Source: Nocardia aurantia (GTDB lineage: Bacteria > Actinomycetota > Actinomycetes > Mycobacteriales > Mycobacteriaceae). From it: a DNA stretch of 64,000 nucleotides. Shown one piece after another: positions 8,210 through 15,731 of the stretch. Position 1 is the stretch's first letter. Every line of letters starts with the position of its first letter. The stretch is taken from contig NZ_WEGI01000006.1 in NCBI RefSeq assembly GCF_009604425.1, positions 248,001 to 312,000 of the forward strand, in the 5' to 3' direction. The notes under the pieces were generated by a model. It was not told where the DNA came from. It did not search any database and worked only from the letters and a program-made list of their open reading frames with translations. A program made the translations under genes and the position numbers.

Positions 8210-8865
8210 GCGGCGTCCTCGTTCCGATCGGGGCCCAGCGCGGCGACCCGTTTCGCCGCGTCGACGGCGAGTTCCGCGCCGGCCTCGGGATCGTCGCGCA
8301 CCCGCCGCGTGGCGTTCGCGTGCGCCCGCACGGCCGGGTCGGAACTGTCCGCCGCCTCGCGCAGGACCGGTTCGGCCGCGTCGCCGAGCGCGGCCAGCGC
8401 GCGGCTCAGGCTCAGTCGCGTCTCCCGGTCGCCGCGGCCGAGGCCGGTGGCCAGTTCGGCGGCCAACGCGGCCCTCCCCTCCTCGGGCACGAGCACGACG
8501 GCGGCACGCCAGGCACTGCGCGCGACCTCGGCGTCGGCGTCGTGCAGCAGTGCCGGCGTGATCGCGGGCCACGCGGCCCGGTCTCCGATCTTGGACAGTG
8601 TATGCAACGCCTGACTGCGCGCCTGTGCGCGTCCGGACCGGAGTTCGGCACACAGTTTCGGCACGGTCAGCTCGGCCGGGAGCCTGGTCAGCGCCCAGGT
8701 GAGCATGTCGCGGACGAAGAAGTCCGGCTCGACCGCGCAGCGCTCCAGCAACGCGTCGACGGTCCCGGGCCCGGGATCGGTGCCGACGGCCAGCGCCGCC
8801 CGCAATCGCACGGACGAATTCGCCGCGGCCAGGCCGTGCAGCCGCGGGTCTCGTATCGGGTTCAT
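8203..8865 (-). CDS. HEAT-repeat protein, partner of the MerR-HEAT regulator
   Basis: 220 residues composed almost wholly of HEAT repeats, for example SSVRLRAALAVGTDPG, AQARSQALHTLSKIGDRAAW and DAEVARSAWRAAVVLVPEEG. I chose ATG 8865 over GTG 8874 because a GGAGG lies 8 bases before it. The last codons overlap the start of the MerR-HEAT gene, implying translational coupling and a roughly equimolar pair. No enzymatic motif is visible. A co-regulator or scaffold for the MerR protein is the natural reading. Confidence 0.82.
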   Translation of the reverse strand: MNPIRDPRLHGLAAANSSVRLRAALAVGTDPGPGTVDALLERCAVEPDFFVRDMLTWALTRLPAELTVPKLCAELRSGRAQARSQALHTLSKIGDRAAWPAITPALLHDADAEVARSAWRAAVVLVPEEGRAALAAELATGLGRGDRETRLSLSRALAALGDAAEPVLREAADSSDPAVRAHANATRRVRDDPEAGAELAVDAAKRVAALGPDRNEDAAC

Positions 8866-8885
8866 GGAAACCACCTCCGACGGCC

Positions 8886-8916
8886 AGTAGAGGCCTTGTC
8901 ATCGTGACAAGGTCAA
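8886..8916 (-). promoter_or_regulatory. MerR-type promoter with 19-bp spacer and palindromic operator
   Basis: Read on the minus strand: -35 TTGACC (8911-8916), a 19-base spacer (8892-8910), and -10 TCTACT (8886-8891). The spacer region contains the perfect inverted repeat CCTTGTCA-3-TGACAAGG (8894-8912). An over-long 19-bp spacer with a dyad between -35 and -10 is the hallmark of promoters remodelled by MerR proteins. It fires into the HEAT/MerR-HEAT operon 21 bases downstream. Confidence 0.85.
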
Positions 8917-8926
8917 GTCGCGGAGG

Positions 8927-9739
8927 TCAGTGGCCGCGCCGGAGCGGGTGGGAGGTCTGCGGCAGGTGCGGGAACGGTACGAGGGCGGGGACGCGGTGGC
9001 GGTAGACCCGGTAACGGTTACCGAATTCCGCGACCAGGTCGTGCTCCTCGAAGGGCACCGCGGCGAGGATGTAGGCGGTGGTGAGGGCGGCGAACAGCAA
9101 TCGGCCGCCGGTCATCGTCGGCGCGGCCCAGAACGCGATCAAAAAGCCCAGGTAGAGCGGATGGCGCACCGTTCGATACAGCGCGGGAGTACGGAATTCC
9201 GTTGCCGCGGGCCATGTTCCGGCGCGATAGCCGAACACCTGGCGCAGCCCGAACAGCGCGGCGTGATCGATCGCGAACGTGGCGGTCAGCGCGAGGGCCC
9301 AGCCGGCGAAGGAGACCGCGTACACCGTGATCCGGGCCGGCCCGGCGGACACGTCCCAGATCACCTCGGGGATGGGACGCCACTGCCACATGACCAGCGC
9401 CAGGGCCGCCGACGCGCACAGCACGTAGGTCGAGCGTTCCGCGGGCGCGGGAACGATCCGCGTCCACCGCCGCTTGAACACCGGCCGGGCCATCACGGAA
9501 TGTTGCAGCGCGAACACCGTCAGCAGCAGCACATCGATCGCGACCGCGGCCCTGGTGGACGCCGCCGGGCCCTCGTCGATCGTGCGCGGGACGACCAGGC
9601 CCTCGACCCAGCCGATCGCGTACAGGAAGACAACCAGGAACAGCACGTACACGGCCGTCCCGTAGATCACCGTCGGTATCGCGCCCGGCCGGGGTGAAAT
9701 TCGCCGTACCGCCCCGGGACCGGATCGTGGAGGCACCAT
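8927..9739 (-). CDS. mddA: Integral-membrane methyltransferase, MddA-like (methanethiol S-methyltransferase)
   Basis: 270 residues from ATG 9739, with five or six hydrophobic segments. The pattern is that of the NnrU/isoprenylcysteine-methyltransferase superfamily, closest to MddA. It has LQHSVMARPVFKRRWTRIVP and ERSTYVLCASAALALVMWQW in the first half, and RTVRHPLYLGFLIAFWAAP plus EEHDLVAEFGNRYRVYRHRV in the C-terminal SAM-binding half. MddA methylates methanethiol to dimethyl sulfide. The substrate here is inferred from family resemblance only. It ends 11 bases from the MerR-type promoter, which fires the other way. Confidence 0.8.
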   Translation of the reverse strand: MVPPRSGPGAVRRISPRPGAIPTVIYGTAVYVLFLVVFLYAIGWVEGLVVPRTIDEGPAASTRAAVAIDVLLLTVFALQHSVMARPVFKRRWTRIVPAPAERSTYVLCASAALALVMWQWRPIPEVIWDVSAGPARITVYAVSFAGWALALTATFAIDHAALFGLRQVFGYRAGTWPAATEFRTPALYRTVRHPLYLGFLIAFWAAPTMTGGRLLFAALTTAYILAAVPFEEHDLVAEFGNRYRVYRHRVPALVPFPHLPQTSHPLRRGH

Positions 9740-10373
9740 GTCTTCATTGTCGGCTCTGCGGGATCCGGGTTCGGTACTCATCCGGTTGCGATCCACCGGT
9801 GGCGCGACCGTTCCGTGATCGAACCCGGGCAGATCGGTCGGCCGGTCCGGACAATTGCCCTCTGCAAGTCGGACAACTACCCGCGCTCGGTGGCCGACCG
9901 GGTCGGCGCCGATCCGGCCCGCGCCGTCCTCGAGGTCGGCGGCGGCCAGTCCTCCCAGCATCCGGTGACCGCGTCCGCGCAGGCCATCGCGGACGGAACC
10001 TCCAGCGTCGCACTGGTTTTCGGTTCCGAGGCGATCCCCACGGTGCGGCACCTCGCCGCCGGCGAGCCACGGCCCGATTTCACCGAAACCCGTGGCGGGC
10101 AACTGGAGGACCGTGGCTACGGACTGTCCGGCATGGTCGGTCGCTACTCGGCCGCACATGGTCTCACCGACGCGACGACCCACTACGCGCTGTTCGAGAA
10201 CGCGCGGCGCGCCCGATCCGGCCGCACCCCCGAGCAGTACGCCCGTTCACCACCCGCCGCGCTCCGCAGTGGAAGAACCGCTGACCGATTCACGATTCGC
10301 GAGATGATAAGAGATTTAAAGTCTCGTTGTATCATGACGTGCCGGGCATACCGCGAACGGCGAGGAGGCGGTG
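9740..10373. other. Intergenic stretch with thiolase relic and an A/T-rich promoter region
   Basis: Apart from the thiolase fragment no gene is visible here. The last 70 bases include a locally A/T-rich patch (10304-10336) with the interrupted inverted repeat ATGATA-20-TATCAT, and GAGA/TCTC arms inside it. This is a plausible promoter and operator for the dehydrogenase operon at 10374. No good -35/-10 pair stands out. Confidence 0.35.
9815..10245 (+). pseudogene. Internal fragment of a thiolase-like acetyl-CoA acetyltransferase
   Basis: A frame reading TIALCKSDNYPRSVADRVG, ARAVLEVGGGQSSQHPVTAS, VALVFGSEAIPTVRHLAAGE, QLEDRGYGLSGMVGRY and THYALFENARRARSG matches the N-terminal third of a thiolase-superfamily acetyltransferase. 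The true N-terminus and about two thirds of the C-terminus are missing. After EQYARS the frame loses the family pattern. No ribosome-binding site fits the GTG at 9815. It lies between mddA and the dehydrogenase operon, as a deletion remnant. Confidence 0.6.
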
Positions 10374-11663
10374 GTGACACATCGGCATCGGCTGATCATC
10401 TGGGGTCCGGGTGACATGGGCGGCCGAGCGCTGCGCACGGCGCTGCGATCGCCCGACTTCGACGTCGTCGGGGTGAAGGTGTTCAGCCCGCACAAACACG
10501 GCAGGGACATCGGCGAGCTGGTGGGGTTACCGCCGGTGGGCATCACGGCGACCACGTCCAAGGCGGAAATTCTCGCGCTGGAGGCGGATTGCGTGGTGCA
10601 CACGCCCACCACGCCCGCACTGGTGCAGGGCGCGGACGCCGATGTGCTGGATCTGCTGGAGTCGGGCAAGAACGTGGTGTCGGCGGCGTCCTATCACAAT
10701 CCGGCCATGCCGACCTGGCTCTCCGAAACGCGTTCGCCGCTGGAGGTGTTGCGCACGGTGTCGCGGATGCGGGTGACCGGCAACGCCTTCGGGCCACAGT
10801 TGCCCACCGCCCTCTCGGCGCTGAGAACGCTGATGCGCGTGGTGGATTCGAGACCGGCCCGGTTCGCCCGGCCGGTACTGGACCGGCTGGCGGCCTCGGT
10901 GGTGGATCGGGCGATTCCGCGCCGCGCCTCCGGCGACCGGCTCCAGGCCGCGTGCCTGCGGGGCGGGGTCTCGCTGCACGGGACGGGCCTGCATCCGGGA
11001 CTCATGGTCGAGCAACTGCTGCTCCGCCTCGCCGGGCTGCTGGACGAGGTGAGCGAGGTCGGTTTTCTCGAGGTCGGTGATCTGTCGGCGGCACCGGACG
11101 GCATGTGGGGCGGGCTGGCGAGCCTCGGTTTCGGCATGCCGCTCGGCGCGGTCGACTCCGACCACGCCATCGCGCTCATGCAGCACTTCTATTTCGACGC
11201 GGTGCTCGCCAACGTCGCGCATGCGTTGTTCGGCGTCGGCGCGGATCGGGTACGGGTCGAGCGGCACGTGTATCCGGTCCCGGCGCGGGTCCGGGTGGAG
11301 GCGGGCGGCAGCGTCATCGAACCGGGTTCGGTCGGCGCCATCCACATGACCTACCGGGGCTACCTCGGCGACCGGCTGTTCATGACCAACGCGGAATGCT
11401 GGCACGTCGGCGCCGGCAATGCCCACTTCGGCTCGGACCATCCGCGCAGCGCGTCCGGCGGGCACGTGATCACGCTGGCGGGCAGCCCGGCCCGGATCGA
11501 GCTGCGCAACGAACTCGACGACGAGACCTCGAGCGGCGACTGGGCCGCCGTCACCGACATCTCGGTCAAGGCGATGCTGGATGTGGTCCCGGAACTGTGC
11601 GCGGCGCCACCGGGTGTCGCGACGCCCGATCTGAGCCCCCGATTCCGCCCGGAGGCGGCATGA
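10374..11663 (+). CDS. Dihydrodipicolinate-reductase-like NAD(P)-binding dehydrogenase, long form
   Basis: 429 residues with an N-terminal Rossmann fold (IIWGPGDMGGRALRTALRS). It resembles the NAD(P)H-dependent amine/2,4-diaminopentanoate-dehydrogenase branch of the DapB-like superfamily. Landmarks are VVHTPTTPALVQG, LLESGKNVVSAASYHNPA and GTGLHPGLMVEQL. I prefer GTG 10374 to GTG 10371 because the GAGGAGG at 10362-10368 is 5 bases away. It is the first gene of a three-gene operon: the next gene starts inside its stop codon (ATGA). The substrate is unknown; oxidation or reduction of an amino- or keto-acid derivative is an inference from family. Confidence 0.75.
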   Translation: MTHRHRLIIWGPGDMGGRALRTALRSPDFDVVGVKVFSPHKHGRDIGELVGLPPVGITATTSKAEILALEADCVVHTPTTPALVQGADADVLDLLESGKNVVSAASYHNPAMPTWLSETRSPLEVLRTVSRMRVTGNAFGPQLPTALSALRTLMRVVDSRPARFARPVLDRLAASVVDRAIPRRASGDRLQAACLRGGVSLHGTGLHPGLMVEQLLLRLAGLLDEVSEVGFLEVGDLSAAPDGMWGGLASLGFGMPLGAVDSDHAIALMQHFYFDAVLANVAHALFGVGADRVRVERHVYPVPARVRVEAGGSVIEPGSVGAIHMTYRGYLGDRLFMTNAECWHVGAGNAHFGSDHPRSASGGHVITLAGSPARIELRNELDDETSSGDWAAVTDISVKAMLDVVPELCAAPPGVATPDLSPRFRPEAA

Positions 11664-12442
11664 CCACCCCGCTCCCGGTCGCGGTACTCGGCACCGGACC
11701 ACTGGCCGAGCGGATCGCCGCGCGCCCGGAAATCGTTGCCGGGCAACCCTCTTCGGCCGCCGTGGTCATCCACCTGACCGCCGACGGCGGGGAAATCGCC
11801 GCGCACCTGCGCGCGGGCCGCGACGTGGTCACCGCGCTCCCCCTCGAAGCGCTGGCCCTGGACGAGATCCGCGAGGCCTGCCGCACCGGCTCGGCCACCC
11901 TGCACGCGGCCGGTGGCTTCCAGTCGGCGGTCGCCGCCCGGCTCACCCGCTCGCTCGCGGCCACGGCACAGGTGATCACCCGGATCGAGCTGACCGAGGA
12001 GATCGACCTCCCGGATGGCGGTGTGTATCCGTGGAATACGGTGCCGGGCGACGCACTACCCGGCTACTACTTCGCCGGACTCCGCGTGCTGGAGGCCGCC
12101 GCGTTCCCCGATGTGAGCGCCGAATCCCCGGTCCTGCACGCCGAGGACGCCGGCGCGCGGCACACCCTGGGCGAGCGGCTCGGCTACCGGTCGATCCGCA
12201 CCCGCGGGGGCGCCGACGTCCCGCTGCGCTACCGTCTCGCCGTCACCAGCGCGCTCGGAACCGCCACTGTCTCGGTCGATTTCCATCCCACCGCGGGCAT
12301 CCATCCGGCGGATCATCTGACCCTGGTCGAACTGCTGCGGGCGGTCGGCCCGGTCCGGGCGAGCGGGCCCGGCATCGTGTCCCGCGATCTCGCCATCACC
12401 CATCTGGTCGCCGACGATCGGCTGACCGTCCCGGCCTCGTAG
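11660..12442 (+). CDS. Dihydrodipicolinate-reductase-like protein, short paralogue
   Basis: 260 residues starting at an ATG that overlaps the previous stop (ATGA). The N-terminus has a nucleotide-binding turn (VAVLGTGPLAERIAAR) and the same later logic as its neighbour (HLRAGRDVVTALPLEALA, GSATLHAAGGFQSAVAARL). It is much shorter and lacks about 170 residues. The translational coupling and the shared fold suggest that the two form a hetero-oligomer, or act on successive steps. Confidence 0.7.
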   Translation: MTTPLPVAVLGTGPLAERIAARPEIVAGQPSSAAVVIHLTADGGEIAAHLRAGRDVVTALPLEALALDEIREACRTGSATLHAAGGFQSAVAARLTRSLAATAQVITRIELTEEIDLPDGGVYPWNTVPGDALPGYYFAGLRVLEAAAFPDVSAESPVLHAEDAGARHTLGERLGYRSIRTRGGADVPLRYRLAVTSALGTATVSVDFHPTAGIHPADHLTLVELLRAVGPVRASGPGIVSRDLAITHLVADDRLTVPAS

Positions 12443-12467
12443 CCGGACGAATTCGAAGAGGACCGCA

Positions 12468-13568
12468 ATGCCGAAGATCGTCGTGTTCGGGGCAACCGGC
12501 TACACCGGCCGCCTGACCGCCGAAGTCCTCACCGCGCAAGGTGTTTCGCCGGTGCTGGCCGGACGCGACGCCACCGCGCTGGCGAAACTCGCGGCCGGCC
12601 TGGGCGGTGCGCCGACGGCGGTCGCGGACGTCACCGATCCCGCGTCGGTGCGGGCGCTGCTCGATCGTGGCGACGTGCTGGTGACCACGGTCGGGCCGTT
12701 CCTGCGTTACGGCGGCCCGGCACTGGCCGCGGCGATCTCCGCCGGCGCCCACTACATCGACTCCACCGGCGAAGGCCCGTTCATCCGCAGCGTGTTCGAG
12801 CACGACGACCGGGCCCGGTCCGCCGGGGTAGCCCTGCTGACCGCATTCGGATTCGACTATGTGCCAGGCAATCTGGCGGCCGGCCTGGCGCTGCGGGAGG
12901 CGCCCGGCGCGGTCCGCGCCGATATCGGCTACTTCATGGACCATCCCGGCGCCAGCGCCGGCACCCGCGCCTCCATCGCCGGCATGCTCTTCGAACCCGG
13001 CTTCGCGCTGCGCGGCGGCCGGCTCGTCACCGAACGCTCCGGTGCCCACCTGCGCTCGTTCGACGTCGCCGGAACCAGCCGTACGGGGGTGTCGGTCCCC
13101 GGATCGGAACATCTCGCGCTGCCCGGCGCCCACCCGGACCTGCGTGACATCGACGTGTACCTCGGCCTGCCCCGCCCTGCCGCCCACGCACTGCGCGCCG
13201 GTTCCCCGCTGACCGCGGCCGTCGCGAAGGTACCTCCGCTCAAGCGGGGGTTCGACGGCGCGCTGGCCCGGATCGTCCCGGGCTCCAAGGGCGGCCCCGG
13301 AGCGCAGTCGAGGGGCCGCACCCGGTCCTGGGTGGTCGCCGAGGCGCGCGACGCGGCCGGTCGGACATCGGCCACCGTGACCCTCGCCGGTGGTGATCCC
13401 TACGATTTCACCGCGGCGATGCTCGCCTGGTCGGCCCGCACCGCGCTCGACGGCGGCCTGCTCGGCACCGGCGCCCTCGGCCCCGTCGCCGCGTTCGGCC
13501 TCGACGCCCTCCACACCGCCGCCCTCGACGCCGGCTGGACCCGCCGGACGCCCACTCGCACAGGCTGA
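12468..13568 (+). CDS. Saccharopine-dehydrogenase-like NADP-binding protein
   Basis: 366 residues. The N-terminal Rossmann motif VVFGATGYTGRLTAEVL and the following VLVTTVGPFLRYGGPALAAA plus HYIDSTGEGPFIRSVF are signatures of the saccharopine-dehydrogenase / trans-acting enoyl-reductase group known in mycobacteria. It follows the two DapB-like genes by 25 bases on the same strand, so three pyridine-nucleotide enzymes are probably made together. The true reaction is unknown: the group covers lysine metabolism, lipid enoyl reduction and unassigned members. Confidence 0.8.
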   Translation: MPKIVVFGATGYTGRLTAEVLTAQGVSPVLAGRDATALAKLAAGLGGAPTAVADVTDPASVRALLDRGDVLVTTVGPFLRYGGPALAAAISAGAHYIDSTGEGPFIRSVFEHDDRARSAGVALLTAFGFDYVPGNLAAGLALREAPGAVRADIGYFMDHPGASAGTRASIAGMLFEPGFALRGGRLVTERSGAHLRSFDVAGTSRTGVSVPGSEHLALPGAHPDLRDIDVYLGLPRPAAHALRAGSPLTAAVAKVPPLKRGFDGALARIVPGSKGGPGAQSRGRTRSWVVAEARDAAGRTSATVTLAGGDPYDFTAAMLAWSARTALDGGLLGTGALGPVAAFGLDALHTAALDAGWTRRTPTRTG

Positions 13569-13602
13569 TTGCTCGGGGCCGGCGCGGCGACGGCCGACCG
13601 GT

Positions 13603-14064
13603 TCAGCCGGGCCACGGCTGCTCGAAATGTGTTGCCAGGCGGGCGCACAACGCGGCCAGAGACGAATCGTTTACTCGCGGGCCGTCTTCCCACGACCCGA
13701 CGTCGTACCAGGGGATGGTCGCCGGTGTGCCCGCCGGGCGGGCGAACACATGCTGATGGAAGTGGGGCACGCTGCGGCCGGTGATCGCGGAGAAGACGAA
13801 CTCCGGTTCGAGTTCGCTGCGCAACGCGTACGCGGCCCGCGCGGCGGCCCCGCCCACCGCGGCGGCCTCGGCGCCGGTCAGGTCGGCCAGAGTCGGTGCG
13901 TGCCGCCGGGTTTCGACGAACAGATAGCCCGGTATCGGCGCACCCTCGGTCAGCGGCCGATGACTGACCACAACGAGTTCGCCCGCGAAGATCACCGGGC
14001 CCACCAGTGGGCCCAGGCCGCGATGCTTCGCACAGATCGGGCACGACTCCCCCATATCACTCAC
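13603..14064 (-). CDS. HIT-family hydrolase/transferase
   Basis: 153 residues. The histidine triad is VPHFHQHVFAR near residue 105, preceded by the usual GYLFVETRRHAPTLADL strand. An N-terminal CPIC motif suggests half of a zinc site. HIT proteins of this size act on nucleotide phosphoramidates or dinucleotide polyphosphates. The start is GTG 14064 or ATG 14055; both keep the fold. It converges on the dehydrogenase operon with 34 bases between. Confidence 0.85.
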   Translation of the reverse strand: MSDMGESCPICAKHRGLGPLVGPVIFAGELVVVSHRPLTEGAPIPGYLFVETRRHAPTLADLTGAEAAAVGGAAARAAYALRSELEPEFVFSAITGRSVPHFHQHVFARPAGTPATIPWYDVGSWEDGPRVNDSSLAALCARLATHFEQPWPG

Positions 14065-14378
14065 GTTAGCCGATCGGAGGTTCCAGGATCGGGTCGACGA
14101 CGTGGCGGCGCCGACCTCGATCGGGAGGTGCCGCGCGGCTGTCCCGAGGACCGCATCGCGACGCTACGGACTGCCGGTTCCCGGATCGAACATCAGCTCG
14201 AGCGCCACCGGCCGGACCGGACCCGCGCCGACGACCTCGTCGTCGAGCACGCTCGGATGCGGTTCCGGGCCGAGATCGGCTGGCACGACGAGGTTCTCGG
14301 CGACCTCGACAAGCTTGCTCCGGGCCGGCGCGGTAAATCCGTTGCTCGCGGGATCCGGTCGCCGTTACCGTTGTGCAC
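14065..14378. other. Intergenic region with a start-less open frame (possible gene relic)
   Basis: No complete gene. On the minus strand, between stops at 14365-14367 and 14164-14166, a 66-codon frame without ATG or GTG near its beginning reads like the end of a protein (KLVEVAENLVVPADLGPEP, VLDDEVVGAGPVRPVALELM). Its amino-acid composition is protein-like, unlike the alternative frames. It could be the tail of a deleted gene; I cannot name it. Confidence 0.3.
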
Positions 14379-15386
14379 ATGCAGCGTACGGTGGTCGTCG
14401 GTGACATCCACGGCTGCTTCGACGAACTGCTCGAACTGGTCGCGAAAGTCGGACTTGCCGCGGACGATACGTTCGTCGGGGTCGGCGATCTGGTCGATCG
14501 CGGGCCGAAGCCGTTCGAGGTGGTCGACTGGTTCCGCAATCGCCCGAATTCGGTTGCGCTGATGGGCAATCACGAGCGCAAGCACGTCCGGGGCATCTTC
14601 TCCTACTCCCAGGAGATCACCCGATTACAGGCCGGCCATCGTTATGCCGAGATGGTCGACTGGATGCGCACGCTGCCGTACCACTTCGAGAACGACCATG
14701 TCCGGGTCGTGCACGCCGCGATGGTGCCGGGCATTCCGCTGGCCGAGCAGCGCGAGGAGATCCTCAGCGGCACCACCCGTGGGACGCGCGAATTGGAGAC
14801 TCTGTTCCCGGAGGGCTCCTGGCACGATCGCTACACCGACGACACTCCGATCGCCTTCGGTCATCTGGTGGTCGGCGACGTCCCGCTCGTGCGTGACGAC
14901 CGGATCTTCGGCCTCGACACCGGCGCCTGTCACGGTGGCGCGCTGACCGCGATCAGCCTGCCGGACAAGACGATTCATGCCGTCGCGGCGCAGGCCGACC
15001 ATTGGTCGCGAACCCGGCGGGAATGGCAGCTGCCGGTGCTGAAAGCCGCGCCGTGGGCCGAGCGCAAGTGGGCGGAGATCGACGAGTCCGTCGCGCAATA
15101 CTCGTCACCGTCGTCCGAACCCGCTACGCGCGCTTGGCTTTCCGAGGTCGCGGACTGGACCGGCCGGATCCACGCCGCCCTGCCCGCGCTCGCCGTCGCG
15201 GCCCGGGACCTCGCCGCGCGCCTCGGCACCGAGGAGATCCGGCGCAACCCCGCCGGTCCGATCCTGTTCCAGGCCCGGCGCGGCAACCTCGATCTACCGG
15301 GCCTGGAACGGCACTGCAACACCCCCCGCCGGACCCTCGACCTCGCCGCCGCGCTGAACATCGCTCTCCCGGATCCCCCGCGATAG
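14379..15386 (+). CDS. PPP-type metallophosphatase (ApaH/PrpA-like)
   Basis: 335 residues with the full phosphoesterase signature: GDIHGCFDE near 8, GDLVDRGP near 40, GNHE near 69, then VVHAAMVPG and a C-terminal GLDTGACHGGALTAI. These are the two-metal ligands of the PPP family, which includes bacterial Ser/Thr phosphatases and diadenosine-tetraphosphate hydrolases. The C-terminal 100 residues beyond the catalytic core are unassigned. ATG 14379 is preferred; GTG 14373 is possible. No ribosome-binding site is evident. It stands alone. Confidence 0.85.
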   Translation: MQRTVVVGDIHGCFDELLELVAKVGLAADDTFVGVGDLVDRGPKPFEVVDWFRNRPNSVALMGNHERKHVRGIFSYSQEITRLQAGHRYAEMVDWMRTLPYHFENDHVRVVHAAMVPGIPLAEQREEILSGTTRGTRELETLFPEGSWHDRYTDDTPIAFGHLVVGDVPLVRDDRIFGLDTGACHGGALTAISLPDKTIHAVAAQADHWSRTRREWQLPVLKAAPWAERKWAEIDESVAQYSSPSSEPATRAWLSEVADWTGRIHAALPALAVAARDLAARLGTEEIRRNPAGPILFQARRGNLDLPGLERHCNTPRRTLDLAAALNIALPDPPR

Positions 15387-15731
15387 TCGCTGCGGCGCAA
15401 CCGATCCGGCCGGAGTCGCGGACACCTCACGGATGCCGCGGACAGGCCGTTGCCGGCCACCTCCGGAAGTCGCCACGTCCGGATGCCCCACCGCACCCGC
15501 TGAGGCGGCCCGAGCCGGGGTCGCCGCATGCCGGGCGAACCACCCGCAACACGGCGGTCCCCCGCCGGAAGCGGGTGCGCCCGAACAGCGTTCCCGCAGC
15601 GAGTGCGGGAACGAAGTTGCTCTTGACGACGCCGGGGCCGGTGATGGAAGCTGCTGAGGCCGGAAATTACCGGCAGGTAACAAAGCTGGCGGGCGCAGTG
15701 CAGCCCTGGCGGTACGGGGAGGGTTGGATCG
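15387..15731. other. Gene-free region with a TTACC dyad before the lipase gene
   Basis: No coding pattern is convincing on either strand. A short dyad, TTACC-4-GGTAA at 15667-15680, lies 52 bases before the lipase start and could be an operator. A GC-rich inverted pair (GTTCCCGCA / TGCGGGAAC) at about 15590-15612 could form a hairpin, perhaps ending the phosphatase transcript. Confidence 0.35.

Noticed and set aside
10304..10336. Nested inverted repeats as a defined operator of the dehydrogenase operon
   Set aside because: The ATGATA/TATCAT and GAGA/TCTC arms are not centred on the same point, and no regulator gene is adjacent; mentioned only as a possible promoter patch.
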